From Tigriopus japonicus (lineage: Eukaryota; Arthropoda; Copepoda; Harpacticoida; Harpacticidae), in assembly GCA_010645155.1 (NCBI GenBank), contig CM021321.1:219201-283200 (forward strand): a DNA stretch of 64,000 nucleotides. Reading direction: 5' to 3'. Numbering within the stretch: position 1 is the first letter of the stretch; each line of letters opens with the position of its first letter. The notes beneath the pieces are model-generated. The model did no database searches, had not been told where the DNA came from, and saw nothing but the letters and a program-made list of their open reading frames with translations. The position numbers were made by a program, and so were the translations under genes. Below, one piece after another: positions 13,392-26,200 of the stretch.

Positions 13392-13757
13392 TAGTGATGG
13401 ACCAAAAGGGCTCATAACCGAAACCGAAAGTTTCGGCCGAAAGAGGGCTAAACCGAAACAAAAAGTTTCGGCCGAAAGAGGGCTAAACCGAACCCGAAAG
13501 TAGCTGACTAAAAAAAATTGCAGAAATGCAAAATCCGCCTAAACATTTTAATTGCTCATGTGTTTGATGTTGGGTAGTCAAATTGGGCAAATTTTGAAAA
13601 ATCGGGAAACTTAAGATTCACAGGTTTTTGGACAAAATATTTTTCTATATTGTTGTCAAACTCCATCCTTCATAGTGCATGTCCGCTTTCGGTTTTGGTA
13701 GGCATAACCGAAACCGAAACCGACATTTCGGCCGAAAGCCCTTTTGGTCCATCACTA
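13392..13757. mobile_element. hAT-type MITE, TAGTGATGGACC family, copy 1
   Basis: The ends are TAGTGATGGACC and GGTCCATCACTA. The 8-bp flanks GTCGACAC (13384-13391) and GTCTACAC (13758-13765) match at 7 of 8 positions. The interior is built from CCGAAACCGAAAG and TTTCGGCCGAAAG words and has no transposase. It is the same family as 18824-19150, in opposite orientation. Confidence 0.8.
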
Positions 13758-14230
13758 GTCTACACCTATGAGGTTTCGTGGTTTTTCCCAAAATACGAAA
13801 CACTTTCACAGCCGGTGCCGGTGTCGAGATCGGTTTCGGTATCAGTATCGCCTTTGACAATTTCTTCTGTGCCAAAAATGCCGGTGTCACCCATCCCCAC
13901 TCTGACATCTGCATGCAGATGCCGTCTTTATCACCGATGCTACTCCGCTCTCTTTCTCCGCAACCTCTCCCAAATACCCCGTGTCGCCCTCTAGCGCGTT
14001 CAATCCCCGGTACTCCAGCCTCTCCAGCCTCTTCGGCCTCATCAGCCGTGGTTCTCTCCATCGAAGTTTGTCCCGCGTTTTGGCGTCAAGGTTCGAAGTG
14101 ATCAAAGCCAAAGACAGAAGAACAACACAACAACATCGACCCACCAACATCCAAAAAACCCAGGGAAAACGCGAATCCACACCCAACACGCCCGTTCACC
14201 CGCACCCTTGAACCACTCTTGGGCGTCACC
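13758..14230. other. Region upstream of the LIN54-like start codon
   Basis: This stretch is GC-richer than its surroundings and holds several overlapping frames on both strands, none recognisable. It probably contains the promoter and 5' untranslated region of the gene starting at 14231. No TATA box is obvious. Confidence 0.35.
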
Positions 14231-17200
14231 ATGGAAACCTCCGACGGGGTCACGCCCCATTCGCCAGCCGATTTGGACGCTTTGGGCTTGGCCACAACCG
14301 ACAATCACACGGAAGACCATCTCATCCAAGGACAGGAGCAAACCGGGCAAGAAATGGTGAGAAAGAGACCTGCAAATGGAAACACAGTGGAAGCAAGTGT
14401 TTGTCCACGAATTAGAAATGACAAGACACATCACAATTGTTAAGGTTGATGAAGTTAGAATGGGTTTAAAAGGTAGGAACAGCCATGGATTTGGGAAAAA
14501 TAAGTTGAGGTGAGGTGAAATGAAAGGTGAGATTCTGTCAAACGTAGAGAAGAAAAGCAAAGAAAAGAAGGCAAGTGCATTAGTTTCTTCTGGATGAAAG
14601 CAAAACTTCTTGTTCTATCTTTATTTCTGTTTTTTTTGACAATCATGAAGTCAAAAATAAATAGTTAAAAGAAAGCAAAAGCAATCAGAAACTAGAGCCA
14701 GTGGTGTAAAAGAGTAAACGCATGAAGCACTTAGGACAAGAAGAAAAGCGTTAAGAGCTTGCGAAAACGCATAACTGGGATAAGAAAAGCATAAAACACA
14801 CAAAATTTGCAAAATAATCAAATAAAGGCTGTTTCTGAACAAAGTCTTGAACTTTTTGGTGCTCTTCCATTTGTCCTCTTTAACAATTTGGAGTGGGACC
14901 AATCAATCTCCTCTAAGTAAAGTGTCTCTATAAAAGAAAGAAACTCCAGAACAAGCGTGAATCTCACCTACAGTATAATCAGATACATTGACACTTTAGT
15001 CCTTCTTACTATAAACACAATATATAGTCTCAAATCATGTATTCCATGTGGCCGGTTTCAGAATGAAGGCGAAGGTAACAGTTATGCGATGATCACGGCC
15101 GATGGTCAAACCGTCCCCATCACGTATAATCCCGAAACTGGCCAATATATGACCCCCGATGGACAACCCATCGTCATCCAAGAAGAAAATGAACAACCCG
15201 AACCCGAGCCCGAAATACCCGAACCTGAAACTGAACCTGAACCAATGGTGGTCGAAAGTCAACCTGAACCTGCACCAGATACCACGGATTTATCCTCATT
15301 AGCGGCTGCGGCTGAAACCCATTCTGTCCTCAATGCCGATGGGACTTTGTCGTCCATGTCCTTACAGAATATTCGTATTCTGAATGCGGATGGCACGTTG
15401 AGTTTGCCCACGTCTTTGGGCAATATCACGGGTGCATCCACTCAAGGATCATCTCTGATGGAACAACAACAACAGCAACCACCAACTCCACAAATGATAA
15501 CCTCGGATGGATCGAGTGGCATTCAGATATTGAAGATGGAACAAGAATCGACAATTCAATCTCAGCCGCAGATTCGGATTGTGAATGCGGACGGCACGAT
15601 TTCCAATCTCACGGGCAATATCAGGGTCATATCTAGCCATCAACACAATCAACCACAAACAGGTAGGCAATGGGAGTTATCGATCACTTTTGGTGAAATT
15701 TCGGAGCCTGGTGCAGACTAAAAGCACAGTTTTACTATGTAAAACGTGGGTGAAGGGCTGTTTCTGTTTACCAAAACACCTAAATAATATTAATCTTGGG
15801 AGTTGAAAACGTTATCATTTTAAGGAAAATTGCAAAACAGTTTATGAAGCCATTCATTGTTTCAACTAATATAGGGTATACTAATATTATAAATAAATAT
15901 AATTATAATTATATATAATATAATTATAATTATATATAATATAAATATAATTATGATTATATAATATAAATATAATTATATAATAAGTATAATAAATAAA
16001 ATACTAATAGGTAATACTAATATATAACCAACACTTTGTTTTTGCTATTATTTACTAATGCTTATTCAAAGGGTTCCAACATGAAATAAATCATAAAGCA
16101 ATGTCATTAATCGATATTCCATCAATCAGCCACTCGACAAATCCGTGTGGTTCGATCTGGAGGCTCTGGAGGTGTTCAGATGATCTCGCCCGCCAAAACC
16201 ATGACCATTCAAGAAGCCCAAGAACTCGGCCTCTTGGGCACCTCGGCCACCAATCGGATCTCGAATATTCGCTTGGCCAGTCCCATCAAGAGTCAAGTGT
16301 CCTCCTCCAATCAGGTTGTTCTTCGCACCGCGTCCCAAGGGACTTCTTCGCAGATGATTCGCATTCCAGCCTCAAGTGCGGCCTCTTTGACCACGGGATC
16401 CATACAACAGATTCAAGTTGGAAACAAGATTCAGTATGTTCGAGTTCTTGGATCCGCGCCTGCTGGACAAATGGTAAGTAATGGTTAGCTATTACATACA
16501 GGGTGCGCCATTAAAAATTGGAAAATATATCTTTGACTTAATATTTTTGAACCCAAACATTTAACGATGAATCATCAAATAAGCTTGTCAATTAGGCCTT
16601 AGGTTGAGTGGGACCCCAACTTGCATTATTTAATAATGGCTTAAGCCAAGACCTGTTTCAAATTAATGTGTTCTTACTCAGTACAAGGAGTAACGTAAAG
16701 ACGGAACAATAAAAACTCACGTACATGTACTTTCCGGAACTCAATCCCAATCCAACGTTTTTTGAAAGTCAGATTCAAAAATTACAATCCTTAAAGGCAA
16801 TAATAACCACAATCTCACTTCGTTGGTTGCAATTTTGAAGGCTGTGTAGGAGATATAATCTTTTTCTTGTCCTACAAATTAATTCAGCTGTAAAAAAGAG
16901 ATGTTAGGGGTAATTACTTATTAATCAGATCTTCAGATGAATCCTTGATAGATAGAAAGTACAATCAAAGCTTCAAAAAGAATACCTTGTCATTGACTGT
17001 AATACATTCCTAATTCGGAGCGCCTTTTGGTATTTAACATAAAAATACTCGTGATCTAAGAATTTATTGGTGTTGTCACACAAACTTTTCATATCCAACT
17101 TTGGCTGCATTTTGACTTTAAATGCAAGCTATAGACTTTCTTTAGTAAGGATTTTGTTTACTGTCCAGTTTTAAGTTTTTCACCCTGTATTTGCCAAATG

Positions 17201-20200
17201 TCACTCTAATAAAGTTCAGTTTCTCCAAGTTAGAGTGTATCTGCCTAACCTTCAAATTTGAGAAGTACGTGATGGATATCGCGTGAACATGTTCACAATT
17301 TTTGGCGCATTGCAAACCCCACAATCAAGTTAATTGAGAATATAAAATGAAAATATAATAACATCACTAATAACGATCATGCAGCTTTTATCGATCATAA
17401 TCCATTTTTCCTTACTATCATGTCACTAACAACATTTCAAAAGAAGTAGTCTCAGGTTGTCAAACGTATTTAAATTTTGATCTTTTCCGAGTAAAGCCAA
17501 TCGATGATCTCGTTTGTACCTTGTAGTCGAAGACAAATTTCTCAAACAATGCCTAAAATTGGAGGAAAAACAACCCTGTATCTTCACAATCTCATGACAG
17601 ATCATAGGAATATAATTTATATTTGAAATGGTTTCCATCGGTACCAATAACATCATTATTGCTGTGTCTGGTCTTTGAAAAGATTCGCCAAGTTTCTGTG
17701 TCTGTTGTAGTAAAAAGTCCCTTCATGCGTGCCAGTGACATCGATTTTCATTTGAATAATTAAACTCTCTCGTTTGCTGCATGCCTTATCAACTAAAATA
17801 GTACCTCTGGATTTCGTTGTATTTCTTCAACATAGTCCATGCAATGAATCCTTTCTAGAAATCTTAAATGCTAAGATATGGAACACGTTGCTGAAATTGG
17901 ACAATTTCTTCTATTTATCATGTTTTCAAGCTTTACACTTTCGTCCGTAAAACTATTAATTGTTTGAATGGATAGGGAAGAGTTTCTTCATTTAAAAGAA
18001 ATCGGAAACATTTAGTTTTAGTAAAGGTGAATGGTTTCATTTGAGAACAAATACGCAAATTTGATGTCAGTGCTGCCAGATTTTGGGAGTTGAAACACCG
18101 GGTTGTTTTAAAAAGAAATACTTTTGCGACAACCCTGAAACGCTCAAAAAACTTGAAACAGTAGTGAAATTGCTCAAGTTTCAAAATATTTTCATCACCA
18201 TGAATAGGCATTAAAGGCATGAGAATGTATAAATAACGTTTGTAAAAATGTGTAAAATCTCGTCATAAGGGACCAATTTCGTTGCTCATCTTTTGCAATT
18301 TCAAAATATTAAAACAGCAAAAGAGCTTGAAAATTTACAGGGCGCGTCTCTTCAAACCAAGGACTGAAAAGTGCAAATTCTGGAAAAAAATGAAATTAAA
18401 TCAAAACGTTTTGTAAAAAACAATTTTTGTCACACATGTGGCTGAGGCTTCTATTAGAATAGAGAATTTCGTCAAGTGACCCTTATTTCCATTACCACCT
18501 GAAATCTCATTCCAGCAAACCAAAAGATTGTAGGTCAGGGGTCGGCAACCACTTTGGAGTTAAGGCCCACCTATTTGACTTAAGTTTCCTTAGGGACCCA
18601 CCAAAAATAATGTGGTAAGCTTAGAGGCCCACAAATAGACGATCATAAAGCTTTGGACCCATGAGTTCAGTAGTCAAAGTAATGATAGTAAATTTTGCTC
18701 TATCTAATCTTTTTTCAAATTTACCAAAAATGCTGCCAGATTTACGGTACTTTTGTCTCCCTCTTCTGCCTTATCTTTAACAAAAAGGTCTATGGAGTAT
18801 GGACATGACGCCTATGTTAAAATTAGTGATGGACCGAAAGCGCTTTCGGCCGAAATTTCGGTTTCGGTTTCGGTTATGCCTACCGAAACCGAAAGCAGAC
18901 AAGCACTATGTAAAATGGAGTTTGGCAACAAAATAAAAAAAAATGGTCCAAAAAACCTCTGAAATTTAAGTTTTCCGATTTTTCAAAATTTGCGACTACC
19001 CAACATCGAACACATGAGCATTCTAATTTTTAAGACAGATTTTGCATTTCAACAATTTTGTAATCAGCTGCTTTCGGTTTCGGTTTCGGTTAAGCCCTCT
19101 TTCGGCCGAAACTTTCGGTTTCAGTTATGAGCCCTTTCGGTCCATCACTAGCTAAAATGTTTACCAAATAATGAAAAGAATGTTACTTCACTATAAATTA
19201 CTATCAATTACCACATATAGTCTCAAAATTTGAAGTTCAAGCAATATTCAAGAGTATACACATGTTGTCCAACTTTAGATGTAATGATGGCTTATTTTTT
19301 TGGTCAAGGTCCCAAAGCAAACGACGTACTCTGTCAAAGGCAACACGCCCATATTGCCCGCAACCGCGAAGGCCACGCCCATACCTGTGTCCATCAAGAG
19401 TGTAAAACTGACGGTTCCGCCCAGTCCTCAAAAGCAACGCCCCATTCTTCCCTCAGTCAAGGTTGAGGCACAATCGCTCGAGTCTCAGGTAATTTAAGGT
19501 CCATTTAAAAATATGGGGAAATTGGAGCTTGAAGAGGAAGAAGCTGAAATATTGGAAAACATGGATTGATGAGGGCTTCAATTATTTATGGAAGCAGAGG
19601 GCTTCAGATAATTGATGAATCCTGGTGTTTAGGGATTGGTCGTGAGTGCAAATAAGGTTTTTTTTAAGTCTTGTAAGGAAGACAAGGTTTCTATAAAAAA
19701 GTAAAAGTACATTCGCATGTAAAGAAATTGTCTATTGAGTCTTTTTTATTTTTCCAAAGGAGTCCTGATGTCTTAGCTTCTTTAGTTATGTCAAGAAGCA
19801 CTGGAATCATGGAGTGGGAGGCTAGCAATGAGAACAATGATTTCCAGTAAAAACAATTCAATTACGTTCTTCTGCAAATGAGATCTTGCATACGTTCACA
19901 AGAAAACGTATTTCGATTTTCAGCTCAATCGAACGTCGGAGACAAAAGTTATGCTCACTCAAAGTTCAGTGCAAATCCAACTAAGAATGAATGAACTTGC
20001 CCTTTTGTGGTAATCGTTTTACCACAAAAGGGCGAGTTCATTCATTCTATGCTCTCTTCACTACATAAGTTTGAGAAGGTATAACTTTTCACTCCGACAT
20101 TCGATTGGGCTCAAATTTGAAATACGTGTACTTCTCAATGCAAGCCAGGTCTCATTTGTAGAACAACGCAAATGGTTCGTTTCTGCTGGAAATCAAAATT

Positions 20201-23200
20201 CTCATTCCTAGCCTCCCACTCCATGATTTCCGTGCTTCTTGGTTATGTGGAATATTTTATTTCAAGTTAGTTTGTTACAAATGCTACAAAAACTTATTTT
20301 GTTTGAGTTAAAAGTGGTAAATTTTCAACAAAAAAAACAAGTTTTAGAACAATGATGGAAGTTTAAATGGAGAGCAAATACTGTTTTTACATCAAAGAAC
20401 AATCACCAACTACGATATAACATACGATCGAAGGAGGTTTCATTTGTTTCCAAGTCGGATGGTTAAACGAATGAATGAAAAATAAAAGTACTTAAAACTA
20501 GACCTGAACTGCGTCTTAAAGGAAGAGAAAAGTAAGAACCAACCTTATCTTAAAGTTGTCGATTTAAAAATCCTATTGGGTTTGCATTGTTTCCTCAAAG
20601 CCTTATGCCAAAATCTTGTCTTAAGAGTTTTCTTTCAAATAACAAGTGCGCAAAGAAGAAGATTTGAGCTTTAGAAAAGACGTAGAACCATTCGAAATAT
20701 ACTCATTTGATAGATTAATATCCAGCTGTAATTTACCGTATTTCTCTCCAGGCTTAAAATGTTTTTAGAATTGCGCCACTTAGAAAGGTCGAAAAAGACA
20801 ATTTCGATTTTTCTGAACATCATTCTGAAAATCGTAAATTTTCACGAGTTACCAGCCCAGTCAACCTGTATTTTTGCTACCTCACGTAATTCACAGGATT
20901 GCAAAAACGGAACCTTTTTTCAAGAGAATTTTTATCCCAAGCTACATATTTCTTTAGATACTTGTCCTGAAGTTCATGAGCATCATGGGCCACAAATAGG
21001 GCTCAAATGTGGAAATGTGGTTCATTTCTCCATTTACATCTATTACAGTCCAATGCGAGCAGTAACGCCCTCTATGAGGCTTTTCTCAATCGCAAAGAAG
21101 ACCGTAGCAAATCTCATCAGAATGACTTACTCCCTCTACCGGCTTCTTTTGATGAAGGTGGTACCAACTCAATGGAGTCAGATGGCTCTGCCTCTCCTCA
21201 GCCTTCAGCAATGTACGAACCCTCGGGAGTGAGGCCTCGCAAACCGTGTAATTGTACCAAATCCCAGTGCCTTAAGCTGTAAGTTAGCGTTCATATTATG
21301 GATCAAGGATGGCTCAAAATACAGAAGCTCATGTGATAGAAGCGTCGTCAGAACACTAGCGACAGTGGCTTTTTCATGAGTAGAAACAGGAAGTTAAGAC
21401 GAATAAAACTGTCAAATTAGACGAAAAAAGACGAATAAAATTACCTGACTAGACGAATAAAGACGAATAAAATTGCCCAATTAGACGAAAAAAGACGAAA
21501 AACCTGACAAATACGACAAAAAAGACGAAAAACCCCAACAAATACGACAAAAAAGACGAAAAACCTGACAAATACGACAAAAAGACAAAAAAAAACCAAC
21601 AAATACGACGAAAAGACGAAAAACCCCGACAAATACGACAAAAGAGACGAAAAACCCCGACAAATACGACAAAAAAGACGAAAAACCCCGACAAATACGA
21701 CAAAAAAGACGAAAAACCCCGACAAATACGACAAAAAAGACGAAAAACCCCGACAAATACGACAAAAAAGACGAAAAACCCCGACAAATACGACAAAAAA
21801 GACGAAAAACCCCGACAAATACGACAAAAAAGACGAAAAACCCCGACAAATACGACAAAAAAGACGAAAAACCCCGACAAATACGACAAAAAAGACGAAA
21901 AACCCCGACAAATACGACAAAAAAGACGAAAAACCCCGACAAATACGACAAAAAAGACGAAAAACCCCGACAAATACGACAAAAAAGACGAAAAACCCCG
22001 ACAAATACGACAAAAAACCCCAACAAATACGAAAAAAAAACTGACTTACATGGCAAAAAAAGACTAATGAATTGCCTGTAAAGAGGATTAAAACTGCTGT
22101 CCATAAAGTAGACAAAATGTGTGGCCCAATTGAGGGGAAACAGCTGCACCCTTGTGCAAAATGGCAAAATCTTCAAGGTTAACAAACGGAAAAGTGCCGA
22201 ATAAGCAAGAAATGGTCAGTGGAACATATAAATTTAAAAAAAGCCAATAGGTCAAAACCGCCTTTATTTCAATAGAGCAATATTTAAAAGCAGATTTACT
22301 GACATTAATTCTTCGAATAGTCAGATAGCCTTTTCAATCCAATTTTCTTTCTTTGTGTCAGGAAACTCTACAAGTTAAAATGTAAGTGTGGATCATATTT
22401 TGTTGCCCAAGTTTTGGCGTAGAACTTTTTTTAAAGTGTCTATTTTATTTCAAATTCGAGAAAAAAGCTTCAAATCTAAGAAAAATTCCAAGTTTTGACT
22501 AATTAGATAAAAAAGTTGAGTGAAATTGCCGGATTAGACGAAAAAAAGACGAATAAAATCCAAATTAGTCGAATAAAATCCAAATTAGTCGAATAAAATC
22601 CAAATTAGTCGAATAAAATCCAAATTAGTCGAATAAAATCCAAATTAGTCGAATAAAATCCAAATTAGTCGAATAAATTTGTTGCGACGATTAAGTGTAA
22701 AAAAGACGAATAAGTTTATTCGTCTTAAGTTCCTGTCCCTAATCATGAGGCTTTAAAAAGGCCAAACAAACCAGGAAGTACAAGAGAAAAAAAATACAAC
22801 AAAAAGGAGCCTATGACCAAAAAAAATATCCATGGAAGGGCTTAGAGCATTCTTATTTTGTGATCTAATGACTGGATCCATCTTTACTGGCATGATCTGT
22901 GTAAATGGATTGCAAATTCGACTTTCGTATTAACTTGAACTTCCTGATTGATGGTGGCGACAACAACAGCAAACATTTGAAGTTTCGAAAAAGCCAAACA
23001 AGTTGTATGTGACATCGCTTCTATCCCATGAGCTTCTTTAGCTCAAACCAGGGTTACTTTCAAAATACACTTTGGGTCCAACCACTACAATGAAAATTCA
23101 ACGGAACAATATGTTTGTTGCAAAAACCTCACATTTTACTACAATTATCGGACCCAAGGTGTATTTTTGAAATTCTTCCTGATATGGATATAGGGAAGAT

Positions 23201-26200
23201 GGATTTTTTGATTGCTATTGCATCGTAGGTATTGTGACTGCTTCGCGAATGGAGAGTTCTGCAACAATTGCAATTGTGTCAATTGTTTCAACAATTTGGA
23301 CCATGAGGAGGACCGACAAAAAGCCATCAAGCAATGTCTGGACCGAAACCCAACAGCATTTAAACCCAAGGTAAATAGATTTATGTTGGTTAATAGATTT
23401 GTGTTCTCCTTTTTAACAGGGAACGTTCTCAATTTGGGCAACGTAGATTAGAGATGCATTTTCAAAAACCAAGAAAATCAGTAAGAGCAATTGCAACAAT
23501 CGTTAGAATTTGATATTTTTTTCCAAAAGACGTTGTAGTATTGGCCAAAATATTGCATGTATTGGATTCATAAATGACAGCTTGGGGGAGTTCCTAGTTT
23601 TTCTAAAGTTGACAGCTTTGGCTGAATGAAAAACCAATAAATGCATCGGAACTGTAGTGAAACAAATGATAGAAAGCAAAACTAATTTGTTGTTAATGCG
23701 AAGTGAAACATGTAAAGTCGAAGAGAATGAGAACGGAGAGTTTCAATTCTAGAGTCTTGTGTTCAGAAGATTTGTTCAAACATTACAATAGTTTATTTTT
23801 CATTTCCTTTATTTTCTTGAAAGAGACACACAAACAATAGTTGAAAAGCAACCTGCTCTCATCTTTTTATAAAACACGACGGATAAAACCGATTCTAAAT
23901 AAGTTTGTCATGTAATTCACATTACTTGACGTTTTTTGAGATATTTCATGAAAAGAAATTGATTTGAAACTCCCTTAACTTTTTCAGGACGTTTGGGTGT
24001 TATAACAACCAAACGCTATTCTTGTTTTAAATTGATTTTCTGTCGCCCCGGGAATTTTTAACGTTTTTTTCAGTTAAAAAGAGTTGCTCATGAGAGAAAC
24101 ACCTTAATTCTCGTCTTAAAAGTATGGAATTTGAACGAAACTTAACGAAGTTAGGTAAAGAAGAATTCCAAAGGTAATTCTTTTAATTTTCGAAGTACTA
24201 AATGTGTTGTCAAATTAGTTGTACACTACAAATTAAATTGCCCTTTTATATTTTAATACTTCGCATGTTCTTGCAGGTGTGGGCGAAGTTTTAAGTCTTT
24301 TTACGTCATAGTTTATGTACAGTGAGCCTTTAAATTTTGGGTGTCACAATACCCAATTGTCTGGAACTGCCCTTTACATTTACGACATTTTGTATGATTA
24401 AAATGAAAATTTTGAATGACAAAAATGTCCATTTTTTGTCCACCTAAAAGCAAAAAAATTGCTCCGGGTTTATGAAAACTCAAATTCCCAAGCAATCTAT
24501 GTAGGTTTTTGATCTCATTAAGTTTTTGAAAATTCTTAATTTTTGTTTGTTTTGGCACGACAGGTCAAAATAATAACAAGTATTAACTAAATCACACTCA
24601 GAATATTTTTTAAAAAAACGGTGATCTTATTATCTTCACATCACTAAGTTGAATGTTCATTTGAAATTTTAAGGAAATCTACTAAACAGACGTGTCTTTA
24701 GACGTGTGAATATTATTTTTCTCGAAGAACAATGCTCAATTTGGACCAAAAGCGATCTTTCAAAATCTTACAGAATTTCATTAAATTTGAATTGAACACG
24801 TACCAACAAGCCCGTTTCATGATTCAAAAGGCATTTTTCAAAACCATGTATTTTAAGTGTGCATTAGATTATATTTTTATCATTTTGACTTGCGACTTAA
24901 TATAAAAGATGAAGATTTTTTCATGGCATTTGTGTGAAACCTACGACTTCTTCCTTTGCAATGTTAAGGGCCATAGTTGTTTTGATGATTTTCATGCACT
25001 TTTATAACATCACAAAGTAATAAAAGAAGACAAAGTTGTGAATATCTTTAGCCCTTTCATTCCAATTGGGTGTTGTGGCACCCAAAAATTTAATCTTTGA
25101 TATAGTCACGGTCATGTAGTATAACACATTAAATTTGTTGTATTTAATACCAGTGCTGTAGTACCTTTCTACCTTAAAAATATTTCTCTTGTACAGTGTG
25201 TAACAAAAGTTTCGTCCTGAAAGAGAGAAAAGTACTAAATCATCTGTTAGTTTTTCAATCAAACTTTATCATGACGGAAACATCCAAGTTTCAGACTTCT
25301 TATTTCCTATTTTTCTTGTGTTTTAGATTGGTCGTTTGGCCAATGATGGAGAGAGACGTCACAACAAAGGCTGCAATTGCAAACGCTCTGGATGCTTGAA
25401 GAACTATTGCGAATGTTATGAAGCCAAGATCCCGTGCACAGATGCATGTAAGTGCATGGGATGCAAGAATGTCGAGGAAGAAACGGGTCGAAAGAAGGAA
25501 ACTGGCCTTCGACAAAACATGGAGATCAAGCCCAGTCTCAAGGCCAAATTAGGCCAAGGCTTGGCCTCTAGCGCTAGCGCCTTCAGCAAGAATCCCAACG
25601 GTTCCAAGTAAGTTGTCCAGTCTTATGGTATAATACAAGGAAGCACATAAAAATTCACAATCTGCATGTAACCTCATCAGAGAAGGTAGGCGAGGAAATT
25701 TCCTTAGAATCATATGTTGACACTGCATTTCTCTGGACTATGAATCTATCAATGAAGATTATTATTATTGACAATAGATCAATAGTCAATTTTCAACTGA
25801 GTCACAGAGCCAATGAGGTAGTAATGTTGTGGCTAATATTTTATCACAAAAGGGGCAAGATTATTCATTTTATTGCCAAATGCCTCCCCTTATGAGACTT
25901 CCGACAAGCCCAGCCAGGTCAAGTCAAATATATTATTTACCTGCAACTCAAATTACTTTCCTCGAACTCATTATGTCCCTACAACACATGTTATTTCCCT
26001 ACAACTCATATTATTACCCCACAATGCATATTATTTCCCCACAACTGATTATTGATGTCTTAACATTAAGGAATTTCAGTGATCCTTCAATCAGCTAAAT
26101 ATAGTTTGCAATATTGTTATTGTACATATTTCTTACAAGAAATAATCCTACACAAGCGAACAGGATGAAAAGCTGTTTGGTCACCGTATTGGTTTGCTTA

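Larger units (their letters stand above)
21381..22741. mobile_element. Non-autonomous hAT-type DNA transposon, copy 2, with internal minisatellites
   Basis: The left end TAGAAACAGGAAGTTAAGAC and the right end (GTCTTAAGTTCCTGTCCCTA) are inverted repeats. The flanks TTCATGAG (21373-21380) and ATCATGAG (22742-22749) match at 7 of 8. Same family as 1036-1887 but enlarged to 1,361 bp by two tandem arrays, listed separately. It lies in LIN54 intron 5. The long open frames across it come from the array and are not genes. Confidence 0.8.

Noticed and set aside
21441..22185. Three long overlapping minus-strand frames (177-234 codons) rich in Phe, Val and Leu
   Set aside because: They are the 31-bp minisatellite read in all three frames; the same 31-residue period appears in each.
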